In this document: one piece after another, positions 26,393-33,607 of the stretch | Layout: every line of letters starts with the position of its first letter | Position numbering within the stretch: position 1 is the first letter of the stretch | Assembly: GCA_018222825.1 (NCBI GenBank) | Contig: JAAEZO010000006.1 | Span: 1-43,878 of the forward strand | Reading direction: 5' to 3' | Length of the DNA: 43,878 nt | Source of the DNA: Gammaproteobacteria bacterium | GTDB taxonomy: Bacteria > Pseudomonadota > Gammaproteobacteria > Enterobacterales > Aeromonadaceae | Translations under genes and position numbers: made by a program | Notes under the pieces: generated by a model | Seen by the model: only the letters and a program-made list of their open reading frames with translations | Database searches by the model: none | Told to the model about the DNA's origin: nothing

Positions 26393-27372
26393 GATGAGCT
26401 CCTTTGTTGTTGCACCATAAAGCGACGAGTACCAGATACAGTTTTGCTGCAGTGCTGCAGCCATTCGGGGTGGTGGTTGGTGAGCTTTTCCATATCAGGC
26501 TGGGTGCGATCTCGGCTCTTCTTCCAGCTGATCTTGCCCTCCTGAAAGACTGCTGCGCTGGCTGTGCCTAGCGAGACTTGAAGTTGTTGTTTGAGTTGGG
26601 CTTCACGGGCTTCTGCTTTTTCTTTCTGTTGGCGGGCATTCAGAAAATGATTGAACAGTTCGTTCATTTCCGATGATTCGGACAGATCCAGGGTTTGACT
26701 GTCATCCTGCGGATACATAGATTGCAGTGCCTGAGCAGCATCATCCGAGCCATCTGGAGCGGGTTGAGTATCTTCGGTAACGTGTTGCCAGAAGGCGGCT
26801 TCTCGTTGGATGAGATCGGCAATTTTGTTATCGTCCCGGTTCACCCGGTAGATACGAAAATCCTGACCGGCGATTAACACTGCAACATCGGCCCAGGCAT
26901 GACCGGTCACGGCCAGTTGATGCAATACCTGGCACTGGTAGGCGAGGGGAATACCTTGCTCCCACTGGGGAGCTGAATGGTAGCCAGCCGTTTTTATTTC
27001 CAGGGTGCCGATACCATCGGCATGGCCCAGTACTTCACGATCCAGGTTGGCTAGCATAAAGGGATGCTCGGCGTGCTGGAGTACCGCATTGACCCGGCGT
27101 ACCTTCAAACCCGTTCGTTTGGCGTATACATAAGCCAGTACCGGCTCCAGGGTTGTCCCCCAGAATACCGCTTCGTTATCTGACAGGTCGGTGGCAGGGC
27201 GACGTTCCGTCTTCTCCAGCCACAGTGATAACGGGCTTTTGTATCGAGATAATCCCAGAGCCACGGCGGCATCGGAAGATCCGATCCCGGATTGACGAAC
27301 CTGAAGCCATTGTTCGTGGGTGAGAGTCTTGGTGTCGGCCAGGCGGAAGGCATTACCGTAACGTGTTTTCAT
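26389..27372 (-). CDS. YqaJ-type viral recombinase exonuclease
   Basis: The 327-residue protein has the YqaJ/lambda-exonuclease-like core: SGIGSSDAAVALGLSRYKSP near residues 29-48, WGTTLEPVLA, MLANLDREVLG and LEIKTA (Asp...Glu-x-Lys of the PD-(D/E)xK fold). After the catalytic part come a low-complexity acidic linker and a Gln-rich coiled coil (about residues 245-275). Such 5'-3' exonucleases generate single-stranded tails for annealases of the RecT/Bet type, but no annealase gene is visible nearby. The ATG follows a GGAG site. Confidence 0.88.
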   Translation of the reverse strand: MKTRYGNAFRLADTKTLTHEQWLQVRQSGIGSSDAAVALGLSRYKSPLSLWLEKTERRPATDLSDNEAVFWGTTLEPVLAYVYAKRTGLKVRRVNAVLQHAEHPFMLANLDREVLGHADGIGTLEIKTAGYHSAPQWEQGIPLAYQCQVLHQLAVTGHAWADVAVLIAGQDFRIYRVNRDDNKIADLIQREAAFWQHVTEDTQPAPDGSDDAAQALQSMYPQDDSQTLDLSESSEMNELFNHFLNARQQKEKAEAREAQLKQQLQVSLGTASAAVFQEGKISWKKSRDRTQPDMEKLTNHHPEWLQHCSKTVSGTRRFMVQQQRSSS

Positions 27373-27390
27373 GATGAGTCTCCTAAACGC

Positions 27391-27426
27391 ATAAGGCCCT
27401 GCTGGCGAGAACCAGCAGGGCCTTAT
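27391..27426 (-). terminator. Long perfect hairpin between the DUF932 and yqaJ genes
   Basis: Arms ATAAGGCCCTGCTGG (27391-27405) and the exact complement (27412-27426) enclose a 6-base loop. It sits in the 72-base gap between two co-directional minus-strand genes. No T-run follows, so it may attenuate, terminate or stabilise the message. Confidence 0.7.
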
Positions 27427-27444
27427 GGGGTAAGTTCGTAAGAG

Positions 27445-28398
27445 TTAGTGCAGTAAGGCGATGGCCTGATCGTAGGTTTTTTGCTTGAGCTGTGCTCCGT
27501 TGCCAAACCAGGCTGAATCGAGACGATAGTCTTGGTTACGAGCCCGGCGATGGTGGTCTACAAACTCGGTCATGGCATTGACCAGGCCCCATGCTGTGTT
27601 CTTGCTGGAGGCGAGGTCGGCGCCCATACCGGCACCGTCGTACAGACTGAGCAGTTGCTGCATGGGCTTGGACGGGGTGAGGTCTGGGTGTTCAGCACAG
27701 GGATCATCCAGTACTTCGGCAAAGAAACGATGAGCCTCTTCGGGGGATATCGGACGTTGAGAAAGCTCCTTCAGATTACGCATGAAGTCATCCCAACTGG
27801 ACAGTCCCAGCCCCAGCGCTTCCTTTACCTGCTTGGGATCAAACACGGTGGAATGGGGCACTTTAACTGCGCCAGCTTTGTTGTTAACCGCGACCTGCAG
27901 TGTGTTGTTACAGACCACTCGTACCGAGGTGAACTGAGCGGTTGTACATAGGGTGCCGTCACAGCTGGTGGCCAGCAGCAGATAGGCCTTGATGTTGTCA
28001 TTACCATTAAGGCGGGCACTCTGTCCGGTTTTAGCTAGAGCCCATAGCTTGCGACCGCCTTTGAGTACCCCCGCTGTTTCCAGCTCGAAGCCTCCGGCCT
28101 GCACCAGATCTTTATAGAAGTGCAGCACTTCTTGAGGCTGGACGACCTTGTAACGATTGGACACCACTGACAGTGGCGCCAGGGTATCTGAGCGATACAG
28201 TACTTGAGCGCTATCGTGATGACGTAGGTAAAGACCGTCGTCGGCAGCATTGAACATGACATCGCTCTGCTTGATGGACCAATCCATACCGGCTTCTTTG
28301 AGCCAGACCGACAAGGGTTGCTTGCTGGTGAGTTGGTTGCCCAGACCATGCCAGGGCGTCTGGCCAAGGTAGGCCATGGATTCAACAAGGTGAGACAT
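27445..28398 (-). CDS. DUF932 family protein
   Basis: The 317-residue product matches the DUF932 family (phage/plasmid-like protein TIGR03299 group). The N terminus MAYLGQTPWHGLGNQL is a hallmark, with SNRYKVVQPQEVLHFYKDL near residue 80 and VRVVCNNTLQVAV in the centre. Members are encoded by large phages, plasmids and ICEs, often near recombination genes; their function is unknown. The ATG has a GGAG site 8 bases upstream. It is the first gene of the minus-strand module and lies downstream of the displaced mutS promoter region. Confidence 0.9.
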   Translation of the reverse strand: MSHLVESMAYLGQTPWHGLGNQLTSKQPLSVWLKEAGMDWSIKQSDVMFNAADDGLYLRHHDSAQVLYRSDTLAPLSVVSNRYKVVQPQEVLHFYKDLVQAGGFELETAGVLKGGRKLWALAKTGQSARLNGNDNIKAYLLLATSCDGTLCTTAQFTSVRVVCNNTLQVAVNNKAGAVKVPHSTVFDPKQVKEALGLGLSSWDDFMRNLKELSQRPISPEEAHRFFAEVLDDPCAEHPDLTPSKPMQQLLSLYDGAGMGADLASSKNTAWGLVNAMTEFVDHHRRARNQDYRLDSAWFGNGAQLKQKTYDQAIALLH

Positions 28399-28651
28399 AG
28401 CGTGTACTCCATTTATGCTAGGTTATTACAGCTTTAATGAATGAGAGATTGTGGAGCCGGGTTAGCTCGGTATCGATTCATCAAGGTGATATGTACCTGA
28501 AGATAAATAGAATTGATTTACATTAGCGCTATTATTACTTGGGTGGTGGGAAAGATTTCAACAGAGTGATGTTCAATATAGAGGTTAAGTCTGAATAGCA
28601 GAAAAAGTGTAGGTTATATTAAAGGTTTTTCTTTGAGGTTATAAAAAGTTC
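28399..28651. promoter_or_regulatory. AT-rich right end of the element, no gene
   Basis: No gene is supported here. AGTGTAGGTT at 28606-28615 exactly repeats 9044-9053 near the left end, and further AGGTTATA-like motifs occur at 28611 and 28636. These are candidate integrase arm-binding sites. Promoters for the DUF932 module must lie here or in the displaced mutS leader. Confidence 0.45.
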
Positions 28652-28714
28652 TTATAAATCAATTGTTAAACACTGATGCATCATGGGGGTATGTTGGGTG
28701 TTGTCTTGATTCAT
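28652..28714 (-). pseudogene. mutS: Displaced 5' end of mutS (remnant)
   Basis: On the minus strand, from ATG 28714, the sequence reads M-N-Q-D-N-T-Q-H-T-P-M-M and then diverges to HQCLTIDL and a TAA stop. The first 12 residues are a typical MutS start. Joined at the attachment core to the chromosomal copy they give [19 protein letters not shown]. This is therefore the original mutS beginning, cut off from its gene by the element. Confidence 0.9.
28673..28696. other. attR: right attachment site
   Basis: Matches attL 8880-8903 at 20 of 24 positions, with the exact core TGCATCAT at 28677-28684. To its right the native mutS leader and GC-rich chromosome begin. Confidence 0.85.
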
Positions 28715-28976
28715 ATCTAAATCAATACCTTATATCTTTATGAGACTGTTTCTGGAAACCGGTGTGACGAGCAAAGTCCGGCCCGCTGCCGGGGCGGCAT
28801 GATACCAGCATCCGGGGGGAATGGCATGGCTGGAAGGAGGATGTGGAGTAACGGAGAAGGCTGTGTTCGATGGGGGAACAGAGCAAATTGGCGGTCGGCC
28901 GACATTTAAAGTGCAGTCCGGCCGCCATGTTATTCGAGCGGCTTCCCGTCATGAGAAAGCCGGCGGTTAAGCGGAT
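28715..28976. promoter_or_regulatory. Native mutS upstream region, now stranded at the element's right side
   Basis: The segment just right of the displaced mutS ATG should hold the original mutS promoter, pointing left into the element. From about 28741 the sequence becomes GC-rich like the chromosome. No gene is supported; a 76-codon frame at 28722-28952 has no gene-like features. Confidence 0.5.
28889..28927 (-). terminator. Probable terminator after ridA
   Basis: TGGCGGTCGG (28889-28898) pairs with CCGGCCGCCA (28918-28927) with one G-U wobble. On the minus strand the stem is followed only by AATTTGC, a weak T-run. It lies about 50 bases beyond the end of the minus-strand operon. Confidence 0.55.
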
Positions 28977-29351
28977 TCAGGGCTGGGCGGCGTAGGCCAC
29001 GATTTCGCAGAGCATTTCTTCCCGGGCCAGGCCGGCGACGATCATCGCCGCCCGGTTGGGGTAGGGGGCCTCGAAGTACTCGGCGTAGATCTTGTTGAAC
29101 ACCGGTAGCTGGTCGCGGGCGGTGACGTAGATTAGCACCTGGGTCACGTCTGCCATGGTCAGGCCGGCCGCTTCCACCGTGTGCTTGAAGTTGTCCATGG
29201 TCTGGCGAGCCTGGGCTTCGATGCCGCCGTCGACCACCTTGCCTTCGGTATCGATGGGGATCTGGGCGGTATAGAACTGACCGTTGGCCATAACCGCCCA
29301 CTCCAGCGGCGCCTTGGAAGCGAAAAGGTCGGTTTTTACGGCTGTTTTCAT
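28977..29351 (-). CDS. RidA family enamine/imine deaminase
   Basis: The 124-residue protein has the RidA/YjgF/Rid fold: QFYTAQIPIDTEGKVVDGG, QTMDNFKHTVEAAGL, and PNRAAMIVAGLAREEMLCEIVAYA with the conserved Arg of PNRAA. RidA proteins hydrolyse reactive enamine or imine intermediates released by PLP enzymes or amino-acid oxidases. The ATG at 29351 follows a GAGGAACC site; a longer frame to 29474 overlaps the transporter gene and is rejected. As last gene of the operon it probably handles an imine formed during catabolism of the transported compound. Confidence 0.88.
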   Translation of the reverse strand: MKTAVKTDLFASKAPLEWAVMANGQFYTAQIPIDTEGKVVDGGIEAQARQTMDNFKHTVEAAGLTMADVTQVLIYVTARDQLPVFNKIYAEYFEAPYPNRAAMIVAGLAREEMLCEIVAYAAQP

Positions 29352-29422
29352 CGATGGTTCCTCTAGGTGATGCTTGAAAAAAGAGCGGCTATTGCCGCTC
29401 AAAAGAGATAGTGCTCTGTGCT

Positions 29423-30991
29423 TTAAAGGCCCTGTTTCTTGGCCATTTGCATGATGATTTTCGGCGCCGTCCACAGGGTCGGCAGTAACACCAGTGATAC
29501 CGGCACGGCGGTGACCACGATGAAGGACTGCAGGGCGGAGATGCCGCCGGAGCCGATGGAAATCAGAATGGCGGCTACCACGCCCATCATCACGCCCCAG
29601 AACACCCGGACCCCGGCGTGGGGGTGGTCGGTGCCGGTCATCACCATGGACACGGCATAGGTCATGGAGTCACCGGTGGTGGCAACGAAGATGGTGGTCA
29701 GCACCAGAAACAGTACCGAAATGATGAAGCCCATCGGCAGTTGCTCGGTAATCGCCAGCAGGGCGGCAGGCAGATTGAAACCGGTGAAGGGACCGGACAC
29801 GCTGCCGGGATTGGCCAGCTCAAAGGCCAGGCCGCTACCGCCCATGATGGTGAACCAGAAGCAGGTGATCATGGGCGCTATGATGGAAATCAGCACTATC
29901 ACCTGGCGTACGGTGCGACCGCGGGAGATGCGTGCCACAAACATCGCCATCAGCGGGCCATAACCGAGGAACCAGCCCCAGAAGAACACGGTCCACCAGT
30001 CCAGCCAGGCCGGATCGGCACGGAACGTCGCCATGGGGATGAAGTTGTTCAGATACAGGCCGAAGGCATGCAGATAGGTGTTGACGATAAAGGCGGTCGG
30101 GCCGAACAGAAAAATAAACAGCATCAAAAAGGCGGCCAGCACCACGTTGATGTTGCTCAGGATCTGAATGCCGCGGGTCACGCCGCTCACCGCCGACAGG
30201 GTATAGATGCAGATCAGGCCGACCAGAATGGCCACCTGGGTGCTGTATACATCGGGAATGCCGAACAGCTTTTCCAGACCGAAGCTGACCTGCAGGCCGA
30301 GAAAGCCGATGGGACCCACGGTACCGGCGACCACCGCCAGCACGCAGCAGGCATCCACCAGCGAGCCCAGCCAGCCTTTCATCACCTTGTCGCCAAATAC
30401 CGGATAGAGCAGAGTGCGCGGTTTCAGCGGCAGGCCCTTGTCGTAATGCAGGTGCATGAACACGATGCCGGTGAGGCTGCCGAGAATGGCCCAGGCGAGA
30501 AATCCCCAGTGCATGAAGCTCTGGGCCATGGCATTGATGGCCATGTTCATCTTGTCGGTTTCGCCGGCATACATGGGAGGAGGGGACATGAAGTGGGCCA
30601 TCGGCTCGGCGGCGGCCCAGAACACGCCGCCTCCGGCCAGCAGGGTACACATGATGATCGACATCCACTGAAAGGTGGACATTTCGGGCTTGCTCAGATT
30701 ACCCAGGCGAACGTTGCCGCCACGGCCGATGGCCATGGCCAGCCCGATCAGGAAGGTCAGCAGCAGCAACACCTGCCAGTAGGCGCCGAACAGCCGGGTA
30801 GACACCGCAAAGGCACTGTTGACGAAAGCCGAAACCAGCTCGATGTCATACAGTGCCATCGCGACGAACAGCAGCAGGGCGCCGCCGCTGAGCAGAAACA
30901 CCGGCAGGTCGAGTCCGGTGAAAAAGCCGGGTTTGGCATTGATGTCCTTGTCTTTATCCATGGCCAGGGTTGCCTCTGTTTTATTGCTCAT
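29423..30991 (-). CDS. BCCT family betaine/carnitine/choline-type transporter
   Basis: The 522-residue protein has about 12 membrane segments and BCCT signatures: GGGVFWAAAEPMAHFMSPP, the glycine-rich AVVAGTVGPIGFLGLQVSFG, and the WGWFLGYGPLMAMFVARISRG-like segment followed by RTVR. BCCT carriers import quaternary or tertiary ammonium compounds with Na+ or by exchange. The core Trp segment differs from that of well-known glycine-betaine carriers, so the substrate is open. Its termini are short, without the long regulatory tails of osmosensing BetP, which favours a catabolic rather than osmotic role. ATG 30991 follows a strong GGAGG site; the longer frame is not used. Confidence 0.9.
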   Translation of the reverse strand: MSNKTEATLAMDKDKDINAKPGFFTGLDLPVFLLSGGALLLFVAMALYDIELVSAFVNSAFAVSTRLFGAYWQVLLLLTFLIGLAMAIGRGGNVRLGNLSKPEMSTFQWMSIIMCTLLAGGGVFWAAAEPMAHFMSPPPMYAGETDKMNMAINAMAQSFMHWGFLAWAILGSLTGIVFMHLHYDKGLPLKPRTLLYPVFGDKVMKGWLGSLVDACCVLAVVAGTVGPIGFLGLQVSFGLEKLFGIPDVYSTQVAILVGLICIYTLSAVSGVTRGIQILSNINVVLAAFLMLFIFLFGPTAFIVNTYLHAFGLYLNNFIPMATFRADPAWLDWWTVFFWGWFLGYGPLMAMFVARISRGRTVRQVIVLISIIAPMITCFWFTIMGGSGLAFELANPGSVSGPFTGFNLPAALLAITEQLPMGFIISVLFLVLTTIFVATTGDSMTYAVSMVMTGTDHPHAGVRVFWGVMMGVVAAILISIGSGGISALQSFIVVTAVPVSLVLLPTLWTAPKIIMQMAKKQGL

Positions 30992-31046
30992 GTTCGCCTC
31001 CATTATGGAACATCTGAGCGGGGGAGCCATGGCTCCCCCGTCATCC

Positions 31047-32057
31047 TTATCGAGCGATAGCCTGCGGCTGCAGGGCATCATCCAGGAAATTGAGCCAGTT
31101 CAGGCCCATGATCTTGGCTACATCTTGCTGGCTGAAGCCCCGGGTCAGCAGACCCTGGGTCAGGTTGGGGAAGTCACGGCTGTCGCGAAACCAGGACAGC
31201 GGGCGGGGCCAGTCGGCATTGGAGCTGGAGCCTTCACCATAATCCATGGACTTGGACCAGCGACCGTTGCGCATCCATTCCAGTACCGACAGCGGCTGGT
31301 TCTGGCACAGATCGGTACCGATGCCCAACCGGTCCACACCCATCAGATCGGCGGTGTCGGCAATCATGTCGCAGTATTCTTCCAGCGTGCAGTCGGGGCC
31401 ATTTTTGAGATGGAAGGGATAGGCGCTGAACCCCAGCAAGCCACCGGACTCGGCCAATGCCTTCAGCACCGTATTCGACTTGTTGCGCTTGGCGTCGTGA
31501 AAACTCAGCGGATTGGCGTGCGAAATCACGATGGGACGCTCGGAAATCTCGATTGCCTCCAGGGTGCTGCGCTCGGCGCTGTGGCTCATGTCCACCACCA
31601 TGCCGACCCGGTTCATTTCCTTGATCACCTGACGGCCAAAGCGGGTTACGCCGCTGTCGACCGCTTCGTAGCAGCCGCAGGCCAGCAGGCTCTGGTTATT
31701 GTAGGTCAGCTGCATGATCATCAGATTCAGATCACGCATCACTTCCACCATGCCGATGTCGTCTTCGATGGGAGAGCAGTTCTGCGCCCCGAACATGACG
31801 CCGACCTTGCCTTCGGCCTTGGCGCGCCGAATATCAGCGGCACTGCGCACCGGCATGATCAGATCGCCGTGCTGTTCGAACTGACGGTTCCACTCGGCAA
31901 CGCGCATCAGGGTTTCACGGATTTGCTCGTGATAGACGATGGTGGCGTGCACCATGGTGACACCGCCCTCACGCAGTTGTTCGAAGATCTCCCGGCTCCA
32001 GTTGGAATACTGAAGGCCGTCGATCACTATCATGTCGTTATGCAATGCTCTGCTCAT
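31047..32057 (-). CDS. Membrane dipeptidase (M19) family protein, variant active site
   Basis: The 336-residue protein has the M19 renal-dipeptidase-like TIM-barrel pattern: VVDMSHSAERSTLEA and PIVISHANPLSFH with both downstream His residues, and RLGIGTDL with the conserved Asp. However, the first metal motif (normally His-x-Asp after DG) reads DGLQYSNW, and the bridging Glu region reads FGAQNCSPIEDD. It therefore lacks ligands for the usual binuclear zinc site. From memory, M19-like genes beside dgcAB (dimethylglycine catabolism) in Pseudomonas have a similar DGL...W start. It lies 13 bases after the aldehyde dehydrogenase gene in the same operon. Confidence 0.85.
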   Translation of the reverse strand: MSRALHNDMIVIDGLQYSNWSREIFEQLREGGVTMVHATIVYHEQIRETLMRVAEWNRQFEQHGDLIMPVRSAADIRRAKAEGKVGVMFGAQNCSPIEDDIGMVEVMRDLNLMIMQLTYNNQSLLACGCYEAVDSGVTRFGRQVIKEMNRVGMVVDMSHSAERSTLEAIEISERPIVISHANPLSFHDAKRNKSNTVLKALAESGGLLGFSAYPFHLKNGPDCTLEEYCDMIADTADLMGVDRLGIGTDLCQNQPLSVLEWMRNGRWSKSMDYGEGSSSNADWPRPLSWFRDSRDFPNLTQGLLTRGFSQQDVAKIMGLNWLNFLDDALQPQAIAR

Positions 32058-32070
32058 GGCCCCGTCCCCG

Positions 32071-33513
32071 TTACGCGCGGATGTAGGTGGTTTTCACAAC
32101 GGTGTAGAATTCCTTGGCGTAGGTACCCTGTTCACGCGGGCCGAAGCTGGAATCTTTACGACCACCGAACGGCACATGGTAATCGGTACCGGCCGTCGGC
32201 AGGTTGACCATCACACAGCCGGTCTTGGCGTTGCGCTTGAAGTCGGTGGCGTATTTCAGCGACTCGGTGCAGATGCCGCCGGTCAGGCCGAAGTTGGTGT
32301 CGTTCAGGGTGGCCAGCGCCTCGGCGTAGTCCTTGACCTTGATGACACAGGCGATAGGCGCGAAGGCTTCTTCCCGGTTGATGGTCATGTCGTTGGTGGT
32401 GTCGGTAAACAGCGCCGGCTGCATGTAGTAGCCTTCGGTGTCTTCGGTGATCACTTCACCGCCGTACACCAGCTTGCCGCCTTCGCTCTTGGCCAGCTCC
32501 AGGTATTTCAGGTTGGACTCCATCTGGCGGGCGTCGGCCACGGCACCGATGTGCACGCCTTCCTTCAGCGGATTACCGACCACCAGCTTCTTCATGCGCT
32601 CGATCACGGCGGCCACGAAGCGGTCGTGAATGCCTTCGGTCACGATCAGACGGGAAGAGGCGGTGCACTTCTGGCCGGTACCACCGTAGGCGCCGCCCAC
32701 GGCACATTCGACCGCGTTATCCAGATCCGCATCATCCAGTACCACCAGGGCGTTCTTGGAGCCCATTTCCAGCTGGCACTTGACCAGGTTGACGGCGGTG
32801 GCCGCGGCGACCTTGCGACCGGTTTCCAGCGAGCCGGTAAAGGTCAGGGCATTGATATCGCGGGAGTTGATCAGCACATCACCGACCTCGGCACCCGGCC
32901 CCATCACCAGGTTGAAGGTACCGGCGGGCAGGTTCTGGCGCGAGATGATTTCGGTCAGCGCCCAGGCGGAGGCGGGTACCTGATTGGCCGGCTTCCATAC
33001 CACGGCGTTGCCGAAGGCCAGGGCCGGGGCAATTTTCCAGGCGCCGGTGGCGGTGGGGAAGTTCCAGGGCGTGATGATGCCGACCACACCGACCGGCTCG
33101 CGGCGGGTTTCGATTTCGACGCCGGGGCGTACCGAGTCGGCGGTTTCGCCCATCTGACGCAGTACTTCGGCGGCGTAGTAGTGGAAGAACTGGCCGGAAC
33201 GATAGACTTCACCGGCGCCTTCGGCCAGGGTCTTGCCTTCTTCCCGGGCGAGGATGCGACCCAGTTCGTCCTTGCGGGCGATCAGTTCGTCACCGATGGC
33301 CATCAGCACGGCGTAACGCTGTTCCAGACCGCTTTTCTGCCATTCCAGCTGGCCGTTCACGGCGGCGGCGATGGCGGCTTTGGTCTGGGCGGCATCGGCC
33401 TGGGCGTAGTGACCTATTACATCGCTGAGGTCGGAAGGGCTGACGTTGGCAATCGAGCTCGAACCTTCAACCCACTCACCGGCAATGTAGTTGCGAAATA
33501 CTGAAACAGACAT
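32071..33513 (-). CDS. NAD(P)-dependent aldehyde dehydrogenase (ketoglutaric-semialdehyde dehydrogenase-like)
   Basis: The 480-residue enzyme belongs to the ALDH superfamily, with TPWNFPTA (Asn151), CQLEMGSKN (Glu249) and GGTGQKCTASS (catalytic Cys283). The overall sequence resembles alpha-ketoglutaric semialdehyde (2,5-dioxopentanoate) dehydrogenases, enzymes of hydroxyproline and sugar-acid catabolism, but substrate assignment by eye is tentative. It is the first gene of the minus-strand operon with a GGAGATCC site before ATG 33513. It is divergent from the LysR gene, the usual arrangement for a regulated catabolic operon. Confidence 0.9.
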   Translation of the reverse strand: MSVSVFRNYIAGEWVEGSSSIANVSPSDLSDVIGHYAQADAAQTKAAIAAAVNGQLEWQKSGLEQRYAVLMAIGDELIARKDELGRILAREEGKTLAEGAGEVYRSGQFFHYYAAEVLRQMGETADSVRPGVEIETRREPVGVVGIITPWNFPTATGAWKIAPALAFGNAVVWKPANQVPASAWALTEIISRQNLPAGTFNLVMGPGAEVGDVLINSRDINALTFTGSLETGRKVAAATAVNLVKCQLEMGSKNALVVLDDADLDNAVECAVGGAYGGTGQKCTASSRLIVTEGIHDRFVAAVIERMKKLVVGNPLKEGVHIGAVADARQMESNLKYLELAKSEGGKLVYGGEVITEDTEGYYMQPALFTDTTNDMTINREEAFAPIACVIKVKDYAEALATLNDTNFGLTGGICTESLKYATDFKRNAKTGCVMVNLPTAGTDYHVPFGGRKDSSFGPREQGTYAKEFYTVVKTTYIRA

Positions 33514-33590
33514 AATGGATCTCCTATACCAAGTTGGCTTGATGATAAGAGCTGTGATTTAATAATAAAAATTAATAAATAATATTGATT

Positions 33591-33607
33591 GATAAGGAAG
33601 TCTTATC
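33591..33607. promoter_or_regulatory. GATAA-N7-TTATC dyad abutting the lysR start
   Basis: GATAA (33591-33595) and TTATC (33603-33607) flank GGAAGTC. The core conforms to the LysR-type T-N11-A box. The dyad contains the lysR ribosome-binding site and ends just before its ATG, so bound regulator could block its own translation start region. A half-site, TGATAAG, recurs at 33543-33549. Confidence 0.6.

Larger units (their letters stand above)
8884..28684. mobile_element. Integrative element (about 19.8 kb) inserted in the 5' end of mutS
   Basis: The element runs between the attL and attR cores. Its tyrosine integrase lies at the left end beside the target gene, and an AlpA-type candidate excisionase, an HUH/Gp2-type protein and RHH regulators follow. 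Cargo is a helicase/ATPase/TOPRIM-like plus type III restriction-modification operon and a DUF932-YqaJ-RadC module. I see no conjugation, capsid or terminase genes, so it is best called an integrative, possibly mobilisable, defence island. Joining 8880 leftward to 28685 rightward recreates an intact mutS start, which is direct evidence for the boundaries. Base composition varies: AT-rich backbone (9000-13800 and 23470-24560) and GC-richer cargo. Confidence 0.9.

Noticed and set aside
9044-28615. 10-base direct repeat AGTGTAGGTT as the attachment core
   Set aside because: The mutS-derived 24-base repeat explains the insertion exactly, including the displaced start codon. The 10-mer is better viewed as a possible arm site or chance.
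28722-28952. 76-codon minus-strand frame in the native mutS leader
   Set aside because: It has no ribosome-binding site or recognisable pattern, and it overlaps the probable ridA terminator and mutS promoter region.
29618-31060. 480-codon open frame antisense to the BCCT transporter
   Set aside because: The translation is a His/Gln/Gly-rich shadow without hydrophobic-core pattern; the opposite strand encodes a clear transporter.
32032-33504. 490-codon open frame antisense to the aldehyde dehydrogenase
   Set aside because: The Gly/His-rich shadow frame is opposed by an ALDH with all catalytic residues.
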